Of a stretch of DNA of 35,821 nucleotides, positions 23,961 through 31,852 are shown one piece after another. The notes beneath the pieces were generated by a model that saw only the letters and a program-made list of their open reading frames with translations, was not told the DNA's origin and ran no database searches. Positions within the stretch are counted from its first letter, which is position 1. Each line of letters begins with the position of its first letter. Both the position numbers and the translations under genes were made by a program. This DNA is from a virus, in IMG/VR virus record IMGVR_UViG_3300034159_000120, positions 1 to 35,821 of that record. One strand, written 5' to 3'.

Positions 23961-24122
23961 CGCTTTATCCCCGCGCGTACGGGGAACATTTAGCGGCATC
24001 CGCGGCCACATAGCCGCTGGTAGCGCGGTTCGCGGTTAATCCCCGCATATGCGGGGAACATCCCATGACGATGCGTACCGCACCCGCACCGCTCGGTTCA
24101 TCCCCGCAAGGACGGGGAACAT
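23961..24122 (-). CRISPR. Three-repeat type I-E-like mini-CRISPR array
   Basis: The 29 bp repeats are at 23961-23989, 24033-24061 and 24094-24122. All read (plus strand) CGSTT, then ATCCCCGC, a short variable loop, CGGGGAACAT; E. coli type I-E repeats have the same ATCCCCGC/GCGGGGA stem. Spacer 2 (24062-24093) is exactly 32 bp, the type I-E length; spacer 1 is 43 bp with an apparent short duplication (GCGCGGTTCGCGGTT) at its end. On the minus strand the handles are ATAAAGCG, ATTAACCG and ATGAACCG. Spacer 2 would code MTMRTAPAPL, close to MSLRTAPAPL at the start of the neighbouring tail gene. No cas genes are in the window. Confidence 0.85.
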
Positions 24123-24135
24123 TGATCTCATTCTT

Positions 24136-24567
24136 TCAGCGATTCAGCCATCGGGAGATCATCGGCCAATTGGTCCAGACTAACAATGCGACGGACCCGA
24201 TGGCGGTGAGGCTCGAGCTCCAGAGCCAGATGGCCACCGCCGGCCACCGTCGGCGGTCGCGCTCGTTGTCCAGTTGATGACCGCTGAATTCTTTCACTAG
24301 AGTGTCGATTCGCGCATCGATCCGGTCGAGCGTATTGGAGAGGCGGGTGGTCGCTTTGGTGGACTGATCGACGGAGCGGCGCGTGGCATCGTGCGCATGG
24401 GCCAATCCGTTGACCCGGTCTTCGATATGCGCCATCTGCGCGGCATGTAAGGAAATCTCCCGCGCGGTCTTGGCGGCGAGCAGCTCCACCCGCTCCAGGC
24501 GTTGATGACGCAGCGAGAACGCATGCTCCTCGGGCGGCGGACCGACCGGAGGAGGCATGGTCGGCAT
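24136..24567 (-). CDS. Holin-like coiled-coil protein with C-terminal membrane helix
   Basis: This encodes 143 residues: a Pro-rich start, a long helix with heptads (HIEDRVNGLAHAHDATRRSV, TLDRIDARIDTLVKEF), a basic patch (NERDRRRW), then one membrane span (AIWLWSSSLTAIGSVALLVW). This is the layout of XhlA-type hemolysin/holin-associated proteins. It starts in a TAATG overlap directly after the endolysin gene, so the two form a lysis cassette. Confidence 0.75.
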   Translation of the reverse strand: MPTMPPPVGPPPEEHAFSLRHQRLERVELLAAKTAREISLHAAQMAHIEDRVNGLAHAHDATRRSVDQSTKATTRLSNTLDRIDARIDTLVKEFSGHQLDNERDRRRWPAVAIWLWSSSLTAIGSVALLVWTNWPMISRWLNR

Positions 24568-25160
24568 TACGGGACACCGCCCGCCTCATGCTGCCGAGCG
24601 CGCGCATAGGCGAGCAATTCGTCGGCCAGGTCCAATAACTCTTCCGGACTGACCCGCCAATCGCGCAGGGCTTTCCATCCCCAACGGACGGCGATTTCGG
24701 CCAGGGCCCTGGCGATGATCCATTTAGTGGAGGTGACCACGCCGCCGATGGCGACCACGTCTCCCAAGGAGAAGGCGCGGACGGCCTCGCTTTGCAGCGC
24801 CACGCGAGGGGTGCCGCCCCAGCGGGCCTTATAGGGCCGACAGTCGATATGGACCCAGGAACGGTACAAGCCCAGGCCGGACACCGGCCAGCGGGTATCG
24901 CAGAAGCGATAGAGCTCGGCCGGGGAGAGGCCGGCGATCTTGATATCGGCGGCCATGCCTTTGACATGGAAGCTGCGGCTCGCCCCGCCGACTTTTTTGT
25001 TCCAGGCGGGGGACCGGTAGCCGCTGATAATGGCAACCGGGCGACCGAAGCGTTCGCGGACGGCTTCCAGCATTTCGATCAGTTTGGGATCGATTGCGGA
25101 CTGCGAGCCGTCTTTGCACTTGAATTCGCTGACGGAGAAGTGGGTGGAGAGGTCGCCCAT
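24567..25160 (-). CDS. M15-family endolysin (peptidoglycan D-Ala peptidase)
   Basis: This encodes 197 residues. The zinc peptidase motifs are clear: SFHVKGMAADI supplies His65 and Asp72, and WVHID supplies His104; SGYRSPAWNKKVGG is the conserved substrate-loop segment. It probably cuts peptidoglycan cross-links at lysis. About 80 helical residues follow the domain (LADELLAYARARQ near the end), which is longer than the minimal family. There is no signal peptide, so export depends on the holin-like neighbour. It has TAATG coupling at both ends. Confidence 0.9.
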   Translation of the reverse strand: MGDLSTHFSVSEFKCKDGSQSAIDPKLIEMLEAVRERFGRPVAIISGYRSPAWNKKVGGASRSFHVKGMAADIKIAGLSPAELYRFCDTRWPVSGLGLYRSWVHIDCRPYKARWGGTPRVALQSEAVRAFSLGDVVAIGGVVTSTKWIIARALAEIAVRWGWKALRDWRVSPEELLDLADELLAYARARQHEAGGVP

Positions 25161-25807
25161 TATGAATGCTCTTCGAGGGTGCGCGGTTGCTGTGTCGGCG
25201 GATGCGCGAAAAACCGCTCGATTTCCATCGCGCAATCGGCGAGTACATCCCGGGCCACGCACAGATCGACGAAGGCGCCATTGAGCGGTGCGCGCCATTC
25301 CGGGTGCGTCGAGACTTCGATTTCGATAGCCTGACGCCAGCACTCGCACATCTTGGCGGCGGCATGGATATCGGCGGGAGAGAAGGCTTGATGCGTGGGG
25401 TCCGGCAGCGAAGGCGCATCGGGTGGGGATTCGATTTCGATAAATTCCCATTCGAGTCCTTGCGCGTGCAGTCGGTGTGTGATCGACCGCATCTTGACTA
25501 CGGTGACCACCGCGGCCTGTTCTCGCGCCCAGGGGCCGGAGACCAATTTGAGCGTATCCGGGTCTGCAACGTACCCATCCCCGGACCGCACGATGCCACG
25601 CACATGGTCCCTGTCGGGCGGATCTTCGGCGCAGTATTCGTCCGTGGTGAGGGAGGTCTCGACCAGCCGGGTGAAGGCGTCGTGCATCTGCGCCACGGTC
25701 ATCACGACGGCGCGCATCCGGGCGTCTTCGCCGGTGGCCATTTCCAGGGTCTCCAGGTTGACGAGGTAGGCATCGCCGCGGCGGAGGATGGCGCGGTCGA
25801 GGGTCAT
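25160..25807 (-). CDS. Hypothetical protein of the head-tail/lysis region
   Basis: This encodes 215 residues, coupled by ATGA to the upstream tail completion-like gene and by TAATG to the endolysin. It contains two similar blocks (DRAILRRGDAYLVNLETLEM and GIVRSGDGYVADPDTLKLVS), suggesting an internal duplication, then a Cys-containing helical C-terminus. No known family recognised; structural or assembly role by position. Confidence 0.75.
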   Translation of the reverse strand: MTLDRAILRRGDAYLVNLETLEMATGEDARMRAVVMTVAQMHDAFTRLVETSLTTDEYCAEDPPDRDHVRGIVRSGDGYVADPDTLKLVSGPWAREQAAVVTVVKMRSITHRLHAQGLEWEFIEIESPPDAPSLPDPTHQAFSPADIHAAAKMCECWRQAIEIEVSTHPEWRAPLNGAFVDLCVARDVLADCAMEIERFFAHPPTQQPRTLEEHS

Positions 25808-26298
25808 GCGAGGTAAACCACTTGCTCGAAGGAGACGATCCAGGAGTCGATTCCGTGCAGGCCGGGACGGAATCCGCCCTTCTGTCCGTTAGAGCGTTCG
25901 GCCGGATCGACGGCAGGACCCAAGCTCCAGTCCGCCCCGCGGCGGCGGGTATGCGTGGCATCCGGGGGGAAGAGGAGGTCATCCACTTCCAATGACAATT
26001 CGCGTAAGGCGGATTGCAATTTGACCGTCTCGAATCCCAGTAAACAATGAATGTTGACGGAGAAGCGTCGCGGGCGCCGACCCATGGTGTCGGGCTGGCC
26101 GGTGTCTTCCGTATCCCACTGATCCACTTCCAGCAGCAGGGCGGGGGTTTTGATCTCCCGCTCGGCGGCACCGGTTAATTCGTCTTCCAGCTCGTATTCG
26201 CCGTATCGGAACGACGGGCCGAATTGGTCTTTGAGCGCGGCGCGCACGGCCGCGCTATAGGCGGTATAGGTGGTGGTGGTGCCGGCGGGGGGAATCAT
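25804..26298 (-). CDS. Probable tail terminator / completion protein
   Basis: This encodes 164 residues. It has the order helix (YSAAVRAALKDQFGPSFRYG) then strands (KTPALLLEVDQWDTEDTG, RRFSVNIHCLLGF) with a long helix (LQSALRELSLEVDDLL) and final strand (DSWIVSFEQVVYLA). This is the alpha/beta layout and length of gpU-type tail terminators. Position between the minor tail gene and the tube gene agrees. Coupled at both ends by ATGA. Confidence 0.7.
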   Translation of the reverse strand: MIPPAGTTTTYTAYSAAVRAALKDQFGPSFRYGEYELEDELTGAAEREIKTPALLLEVDQWDTEDTGQPDTMGRRPRRFSVNIHCLLGFETVKLQSALRELSLEVDDLLFPPDATHTRRRGADWSLGPAVDPAERSNGQKGGFRPGLHGIDSWIVSFEQVVYLA

Positions 26299-26891
26299 GC
26301 GGCGCGGTCCTCAAGTTCGAGCGCGAACCGCAGCTCTTGGGCGAGGAGGGTTTGGTAGCGTTCGGCGATCTCGGGGGCGAGAATATTGATTTTGTGAATG
26401 ATGGCATCGTGTATAGGCACTAACACGACATCGATTTTTTCAAGATTCGGATTACCGTTGCGGCCGAATTGCCGCGTTCTCTCCATGACCGCCGGACCGG
26501 TTACTCCGCGGCCCCAGGACCAGGTTCCGGGCCAGGTCGTGCGTCCCACTCGGGCGCCTTTCGTATAGCGTCCGGAGGGGGTGCGCTGGGTCCATGTGAC
26601 CTTCCCCAAGTAATGCAATTTGATGGCGTTGGTACCAATCCAAATGACTAATCCCATATCGCCTGTCCGTGTCACCCGGAACCGCACTAACGCCAACAGC
26701 GTCTTTTGCGTCGCCCCGCTGGCTTGGGCGGCCGCTCGCAGCACCTGGCGCCGGGCGAAGGTCTCCAACTTTTTAGCCGCCCGCCGTTGGGCCCGTGCGA
26801 CGCCTTCGGGCGCCCGGTCGAACCGCGCGAGGACTTCGGCCAGGGTCCCCTGGGTATCGATTCGAACAATTTCGGTGCCCAGTCCGGACAT
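26295..26891 (-). CDS. Minor tail / head-tail connector protein (gpZ or HK97 gp10-like)
   Basis: This encodes 198 residues from ATG 26891, one base after the previous stop. The N-terminal helices (LARFDRAPEGVARAQRRAAK, KLETFARRQVLRAAAQASGA) followed by a basic beta region and a long C-terminal helix (PEIAERYQTLLAQELRFALE) resemble tail-completion proteins of the gpZ type. Role inferred from order. Confidence 0.72.
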   Translation of the reverse strand: MSGLGTEIVRIDTQGTLAEVLARFDRAPEGVARAQRRAAKKLETFARRQVLRAAAQASGATQKTLLALVRFRVTRTGDMGLVIWIGTNAIKLHYLGKVTWTQRTPSGRYTKGARVGRTTWPGTWSWGRGVTGPAVMERTRQFGRNGNPNLEKIDVVLVPIHDAIIHKINILAPEIAERYQTLLAQELRFALELEDRAA

Positions 26892-26892
26892 G

Positions 26893-27264
26893 TCAGCGGT
26901 ACCGGTCCGTCTCGCTCGCCCCGCTCGCGCTGGCCGGCATGAGCTCGCAGCGGGTGAGGCCGGCGCCGTCCGGGTCCATCCGAACGATGCGGTAGGGGGT
27001 CCAGCGGATCTGGACTTCGGCCCCTTCGACGACGCCCGCCGCGGCTGCATCCTGCAACCAGACGACGGGGTTGGGCTGGCTGGTGAGCCGCCCGGTGAGG
27101 TCCACCTCCGAGCCCCATCCGCCGCCGCCGGCGGGGTCTCCGATGGGTTCGAATTCGCCGTAGACGGTGCCCAGCGCACCGGGCAGCAGGACGGCTTCGC
27201 CCCCGCCGCGGGTGGGGGAGAGCGCGGCGCGGGAGAGGCGGGCTTGGCGAGAGAGGGCGCTCAA
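26893..27264 (-). CDS. Head-tail joining protein (gpFII-like)
   Basis: This encodes 123 residues, beta-rich. It includes AVLLPGALGTVYGEFEPIGD, LTGRLTSQPNPVVWLQDAAA and GAEVQIRWTPYRIVRMDPDG, a pattern of small head-tail attachment proteins related to lambda FII. It lies directly after the head gene at 27274 on the same strand. Confidence 0.72.
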   Translation of the reverse strand: MSALSRQARLSRAALSPTRGGGEAVLLPGALGTVYGEFEPIGDPAGGGGWGSEVDLTGRLTSQPNPVVWLQDAAAAGVVEGAEVQIRWTPYRIVRMDPDGAGLTRCELMPASASGASETDRYR

Positions 27265-27273
27265 GGTCCGGCC

Positions 27274-27714
27274 TTACGCAGTGCCTTCCGCCGGCGCCAG
27301 ATGGGCCTCGCCCGCCACGCCGGTGCCATGGGTCGCGGGTAGCTCGCGGCTGCGGTATTGGATATAAGTCAGCGTCTCCGCGCAGGCGTTGGTGGCGTCT
27401 TTGTCGACCACGGCGCGCAGGTAGCGCTCGCGCGGCTGATAGATGTCGATGTATTTGATTTTGCTGTCGTCATCGTCGGCGACGGCGATTTTAGTCGCGG
27501 CCAGGTCGGCGGCATCGGTGACGGTGCCATTAGAACCTTGTTGCAGTTTTATCGCATTCACGCCGCCGGTCGCGACGGCACCGAATTGGGCGATGACGAG
27601 AAGTCCATCCCAGCCCATCATATCGATCACGGCGCCTTCACGGTCGGCGTTGCCGGTACCGTAGGCGAGGCCGACGCTAATCTTTATCTGAGCGGACAAG
27701 AAGCCGTTGTGCAT
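27274..27714 (-). CDS. Head-associated protein, possible decoration or stabilisation
   Basis: This encodes 146 residues with GGAG 9 bases upstream of the ATG. It comprises beta strands with LLVIAQFGAVATGGVNAIKL, then an acidic loop (ADDDDSKIKYIDIYQPRERY). It directly follows the capsid gene, where decoration or head-completion proteins lie. A diverged copy of its GGVNAIKLQQG codons sits in the gap upstream (27794-27831) beside a CRISPR-like repeat. Confidence 0.75.
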   Translation of the reverse strand: MHNGFLSAQIKISVGLAYGTGNADREGAVIDMMGWDGLLVIAQFGAVATGGVNAIKLQQGSNGTVTDAADLAATKIAVADDDDSKIKYIDIYQPRERYLRAVVDKDATNACAETLTYIQYRSRELPATHGTGVAGEAHLAPAEGTA

Positions 27715-27761
27715 GGAAACTCACTCCGGATAGAATCGAGTTGGGAGAGGGGACCTCTTCC

Positions 27762-27849
27762 GAATTCGCCCATTGATGGGCGTGGATTGAAACCCCTGCT
27801 GCATTTTGATGGCATTGACGCCGCTCATCGCCCGGTCAATCGACCGGGC
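27762..27849 (+). CRISPR. CRISPR-like repeat with spacer-like fragment of the neighbouring head gene
   Basis: The plus-strand repeat (27762-27793) has a stem CGCCCAT/ATGGGCG and ends GTGGATTGAAAC, matching the elements at 6881 and 22129 except for its 5' end. The next 38 bases (27794-27831) code, on the minus strand, AMSGVNAIKMQQG, against ATGGVNAIKLQQG in the gene at 27274-27714. Identity is 29 of 38 bases, with mostly synonymous changes (GTC/GTG, GCC/GCG, ATC/ATA, CAG/CAA). An 8 bp stem (GCCCGGTC/GACCGGGC, 27830-27849) then follows at a 62-base period and may be a second, decayed repeat or the capsid gene's terminator. Confidence 0.65.
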
Positions 27850-27856
27850 ACACCAA

Positions 27857-29707
27857 TCAAGTCGCCTTCGCAAAGCTCTCGCCATGCCGAACCGCCACAT
27901 CGGCATCCTGGAATGCGCGAATGACGAGCCCGCCGGACGCGGCCAGCTTGGCTTCGTCGGGCTTGATATCCAAGACGCCCCAATAGCCGACCAGAATCTG
28001 CGACCAATCCCCGAAGAGCAGGGCGTTGGTGCTCAATTGCGTGGTGCGGCGCACCGGGTAGCCATTGACGGTGCCGTTGTCGTCCATGATGAAGATGGCT
28101 TGGTTGGTCGCCTTGGGGGTGACCTTCATTTTGCCCACGACGGCCGGGGTGGTGATGTAGCCGAGCGCGCCGACTAAGGCGTTGTCGGTCTCGATTTCGG
28201 TTTCCAGTTGGACGACTTCGCCCCAAGTGGGGGTGCCGTCGGTGGTGACCGCGACGGTATTGATGGACGGATGATTGACGATGCCGCGCGGGGCCTTGAC
28301 GCCGTCGCCCTCGAAGATCGCCAGATCCAGCGCCAGGGCGCAGCCGTCGACCAGGTCCATGCGGACTAAGGCTTCGACGGACGGGCTCGATTGCTGAAGC
28401 AACCGGCGGGTCATGGCGATGCCGCCCGCAATGGTGCGCGGGGACATGGCGACCGCGCCGAATTGGATGTCGGTATCGGGCGCGTCCTCGCCTTCGCTAA
28501 TCCAGGAGAAGGTCCCGACGCTGGTTTTCTTGGGGATGCTGAGGTTCCCCACCAGTCCGGTCAGAGTGCGCACGCCCGCGGTCATGGCCACAGAGGTGGC
28601 GCGCAGGGCGTCGATAAAGAGATCCGGCCGGTGATCGGTGCCGACCAGGAAGCCGCCGTAGGTGGGGTTGCCCGCGCTCAGGGTCTCGGCGCGCTGGACG
28701 AGGGCCCCGCGACCGATGTCGGCCTGGACTTCCAGGGGGACGAAGAATCCCCGCGGGGCGCGACCGAGGCGGTCGGCGACCGCGCGGGATGCCTCCAGCT
28801 CGAAACCGGCCTTTTGCCAGTTGCCGCTGAGCGACGCGTTGCAGGCGCGCACGATGGAGAATTGCTGCGCTTCCCGCGGGCTCATGCCGATCTGCGCCGC
28901 CGGATCGGGCCAGGCGAGGGCGGGTTCTTTGGCCTTGCGCTCGGAGAGCAGGGACCAGACTTTGCCGCGGAATTCTTCGAACGACTGGCCGAATTGGATG
29001 TAGTCCTGCCCCAGGCGTTCGATGCCAAGCTCCGGGGCACGGCCCGAGGCATAGCGGGCGAGCTCCATGATGTTGGCGGTGCGCTGTCCGTCGGAGACGC
29101 CGGCGGCGGCGACGGCGAGAACGGGGAGGTTGTTGGCCGAACCTTCGGATTCGGCGGCCGGGGTCGGCTCTGGCATGGGATTCACTCCAAGTGGTGGAGC
29201 CGCGAGGGCCGCGGCACGGGCGATGCCGACGGAGGGGTCGGCGCCGCGGTCGACTAAAGAAACCTCGCGAGGTTTCCATCGCAAAGCGATGAGATAGTTC
29301 GGATCTTCGCGCACGGCTGAGATGGAGGCGCCGACGCTGGTGTCGGTGATGATGCCGTCCACACAGTCCTGATAGAGCTGACGGCCGCGCTCCGAGCGGG
29401 AGAAGCGGATGGTGCCGAGCAACCGCCCGGAGTCCAGGCGCACGTTGACGACACGGCCCACGGGGAGGTGGCGGGCGTGCATCTCTTGCACGGGGATGCC
29501 GCGGGTCTGCGCTTCGGCGATGTCGATCGCGCTCGGGTCCATGGAGAGCTGGATGGGCCCGTTCCAGGGGTCTTCGACGATGGCATCGGAGGCGAACGAG
29601 CAGGGGATTTCCAGCGCGGCGGCATCGGCCGCGGCGCGGTCGATCTGCAACGGGATCTGGGGTTCGTGCTCCCGCAGCGCGGTCAAGCGGGGGGCGATGT
29701 CAGGCAT
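27857..29707 (-). CDS. Fused prohead protease and major capsid protein (HK97 fold)
   Basis: This encodes 616 residues. Residues about 1-165 are an HK97-type prohead protease: HARHLPVGRVVNVRL carries the His (77/80) and DTSVGASI the Ser (124/128), ending EVSLVDRGAD. A linker rich in Pro, Ala and Ser follows. From about 280 the HK97 capsid domain begins (GTFSWISEGEDAPDTDIQFG, AVAMSPRTIAGGIAMTRRLL, then ALALDLAIFEGDG, and the C-terminal FGDWSQILVGYWGVLDIKPD). Start ATG 29707 overlaps the portal stop by 8 bases. The protease probably frees the capsid domain during maturation. Confidence 0.93.
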   Translation of the reverse strand: MPDIAPRLTALREHEPQIPLQIDRAAADAAALEIPCSFASDAIVEDPWNGPIQLSMDPSAIDIAEAQTRGIPVQEMHARHLPVGRVVNVRLDSGRLLGTIRFSRSERGRQLYQDCVDGIITDTSVGASISAVREDPNYLIALRWKPREVSLVDRGADPSVGIARAAALAAPPLGVNPMPEPTPAAESEGSANNLPVLAVAAAGVSDGQRTANIMELARYASGRAPELGIERLGQDYIQFGQSFEEFRGKVWSLLSERKAKEPALAWPDPAAQIGMSPREAQQFSIVRACNASLSGNWQKAGFELEASRAVADRLGRAPRGFFVPLEVQADIGRGALVQRAETLSAGNPTYGGFLVGTDHRPDLFIDALRATSVAMTAGVRTLTGLVGNLSIPKKTSVGTFSWISEGEDAPDTDIQFGAVAMSPRTIAGGIAMTRRLLQQSSPSVEALVRMDLVDGCALALDLAIFEGDGVKAPRGIVNHPSINTVAVTTDGTPTWGEVVQLETEIETDNALVGALGYITTPAVVGKMKVTPKATNQAIFIMDDNGTVNGYPVRRTTQLSTNALLFGDWSQILVGYWGVLDIKPDEAKLAASGGLVIRAFQDADVAVRHGESFAKAT

Positions 29708-31265
29708 CGGGCGGGGCCTCCTCGGGGTCCTTGGGGTCGGTGCTGAGCGCGGGGTCCTCGGGGGCCTCGGGGGCCTCGGGGGGCGCCCCCGGGACGGGGC
29801 CCGACGCCCCGGGCGGATCGGCAGCGGCGACCGGCGCGATCTTGAGGCGGGCGAGGGTCTCGAAATCTTCCGCAAGCTCCGTCCACACGTCCTCCGGCTC
29901 CAGACCGCTTTCGCGGATGATGGAGCTGATGGAGCGGGTGCGCAGGTTGACGGCGAGCTGGGACGCTTGAAGATCCTTGAGGGGATCGACCCAGGGCCAG
30001 CGGCGCCCTTGGTAGACGGCCTCGCTCAGGGCCTCGATCCGATCCAGGGAGAGGGTCTCGCCGTTGACTTGGGCAATGCGGCCGGTGCGGATGGCATAGG
30101 CCACCCAGCGCCGGTAGATGGGCTCCGAGACCCATTCGATCCACCAGCCCTGGAGGCGCATCCAGAGGTCGCGGGAGTTGAGCGCGCCGTGGCGCATGGA
30201 GGAGTAGTTGGCCTCGCGCAGGTCGTTGGAGACCGACGCAAAGTCGATCCCGAGCCCGCAAGCGATGCCGCGCAGGGCCGCACTGCAAAACTCGCCGTGC
30301 TCGGTATTGGGCCAGGACCAATCCAGGGCCTGGAGATCCCAGCCCCAGGGGACTTGTTCGATTTGCCCTGGGCGCACTTCTTGGGCGAATTGTCCGTCCG
30401 GCCCTGGCGCACCGTTCATGCCTTGGCGCGGGTCGGCATCCGGGCTTGCCACGTATTTGGCGCCCTTGACCGCCGCCATGCGGGCGGCGGTGATGGCGGC
30501 CTCTTCATAGCCGGAGAGCATTTTCATGCGACGCAGCGCGGTGCGCGCCCAGGGGACGCCGCGCGAGCCCCACACCCAATGGGGCAGGTAGACGTGGATG
30601 ATTTCGTCGGCCGGGACGCGGGTGCGCTGGCTGGCACTGTAGGTGGAGCCGTAGCCGCCCCAGGGGTTGGCCGGCTCGGAAAAGAGCCAGTAGGCGACCG
30701 GGCGGCGGCGGCGGGTCATTTCGACGCCCATGCGCACGACGTTTCCGTTCGGCAACACGGCGTTGTAGTCGATATCTAATGTTTCGGCATCGATCAGCTC
30801 GACGCTGAATCCGGTGGGGGACTCGGGGTCGCCCTCGTGCAGGCGGATGAGGACTTCGCCGTCTTGGGCGGTGGTGCGCACGCCGAGTTGGTCGAAGGCG
30901 GTTCGGCTCAGTTGGCCGGTGCAATCCCACGCGCCGCGCTTGCACTGGCGGGTCCATTCGAGCTCGATCCGCCCGGCAAGCCGTTTGTCGAACTTGCCGC
31001 TCAGGAGTTTGGGCCGGGCCTGAACGGCGATGCCTTGCAGCCCGATGACGTTGGATTCCACCAGCGTCAGGAAGTAGGACATGTGGTCGTCGTTCTGCGC
31101 GGACTCCCGCGAGCGGGCCCGCAAGGCGCGCAGGGCCGCATGGATGTCGACATCCGGCGGGGCGGAGAAGGAGGTCCAGGAGGTGAGCGCGGAGTATGCG
31201 CCGGCCCCTTCGTAGGCCCGATTGACGGTCGCCGGATGGGGCAGGATTTTGGCGGAGGAGGCCAT
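29700..31265 (-). CDS. Portal protein (lambda B-like)
   Basis: This encodes 521 residues from ATG 31265 (TAATG with the previous gene). It has the lambda-type portal pattern: RSRESAQNDDHMSYFLTLVE, NVIGLQGIAVQARP, ETLDIDYNAVLPNGNVVRMG, DEIIHVYLPHWVWGSRGVPW, and GLGIDFASVSNDLREANYSS. The C-terminal 50 residues are a Pro/Glu/Asp-rich tail without structure. The portal forms the dodecameric DNA gate and docks the terminase. Confidence 0.93.
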   Translation of the reverse strand: MASSAKILPHPATVNRAYEGAGAYSALTSWTSFSAPPDVDIHAALRALRARSRESAQNDDHMSYFLTLVESNVIGLQGIAVQARPKLLSGKFDKRLAGRIELEWTRQCKRGAWDCTGQLSRTAFDQLGVRTTAQDGEVLIRLHEGDPESPTGFSVELIDAETLDIDYNAVLPNGNVVRMGVEMTRRRRPVAYWLFSEPANPWGGYGSTYSASQRTRVPADEIIHVYLPHWVWGSRGVPWARTALRRMKMLSGYEEAAITAARMAAVKGAKYVASPDADPRQGMNGAPGPDGQFAQEVRPGQIEQVPWGWDLQALDWSWPNTEHGEFCSAALRGIACGLGIDFASVSNDLREANYSSMRHGALNSRDLWMRLQGWWIEWVSEPIYRRWVAYAIRTGRIAQVNGETLSLDRIEALSEAVYQGRRWPWVDPLKDLQASQLAVNLRTRSISSIIRESGLEPEDVWTELAEDFETLARLKIAPVAAADPPGASGPVPGAPPEAPEAPEDPALSTDPKDPEEAPPDA

Positions 31266-31852
31266 TAGCGGAATTGCACCTGAACGATTCCCGACCGCGC
31301 ACCCATGGTGCCGGCGACCAGGGCCTCTTCCGCCGCCACCCGGGCCGCGTAGTAGCGGTGCAGTTGGTGCAGCGCCGCGAGGTCGTAACGGGCCGAGCGG
31401 CCGTTGTGGGCGGTTTCGATGAGGTCGAGATCGCCCTCGGTCGCACGGCCTTCCAAGGCGGATTCGATGGCGTCGAGCATCCGCCGGGCATGGGAGACGG
31501 GGCCGGACAGGTCTTGGGTCGCGGGATCGGGGACGATCTCGACCGTCCCGGTGGCGAGCGAGCGGCGCTCGGCAATGGCCTCGCCCTCCAGGCGGGTGGC
31601 GAACAGGACCCAGTCGTAACGCCCGGCGGCCAGGAGGGCGGTGGCGGCGGGTGCGACGCTCACGCGCCACTCGGGGGCTTCGCCGCCGGTGACGGAGGCG
31701 GGGACGAGGAAGCGATCCGCCGCGCTGCGCAGAAGGTAGGCCAGCGACCAGGTGTCGGCGGGGTAGTCCGCGACGGCGACGGCGAGGCCGACCGGCCAGG
31801 TCCAGCTATCGCCGGATCGGAGGGTGGCGGGGATTGCGGTGGGGTCGCTCAT
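31265..31852 (-). CDS. Head-completion-like protein upstream of the portal
   Basis: This encodes 195 residues. The N-terminal half is beta (WTWPVGLAVAVADYPADTWS, GRYDWVLFATRLEGEAIAER). The C-terminal half is two helices (HARRMLDAIESALEGR, ARYDLAALHQLHRYYAARVA) of the kind seen in gpW-like head completion proteins. Gene order (terminase, then this, then portal) suits a head-completion role. Coupled to the portal gene by TAATG. Confidence 0.72.
   Translation of the reverse strand: MSDPTAIPATLRSGDSWTWPVGLAVAVADYPADTWSLAYLLRSAADRFLVPASVTGGEAPEWRVSVAPAATALLAAGRYDWVLFATRLEGEAIAERRSLATGTVEIVPDPATQDLSGPVSHARRMLDAIESALEGRATEGDLDLIETAHNGRSARYDLAALHQLHRYYAARVAAEEALVAGTMGARSGIVQVQFR

Noticed and set aside
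23961-24122. A complete host CRISPR-Cas locus
   Set aside because: No Cas1, Cas2, Cas3 or Cascade-like protein is encoded anywhere in the window, and the array has only three diverged repeats between phage tail and lysis genes.
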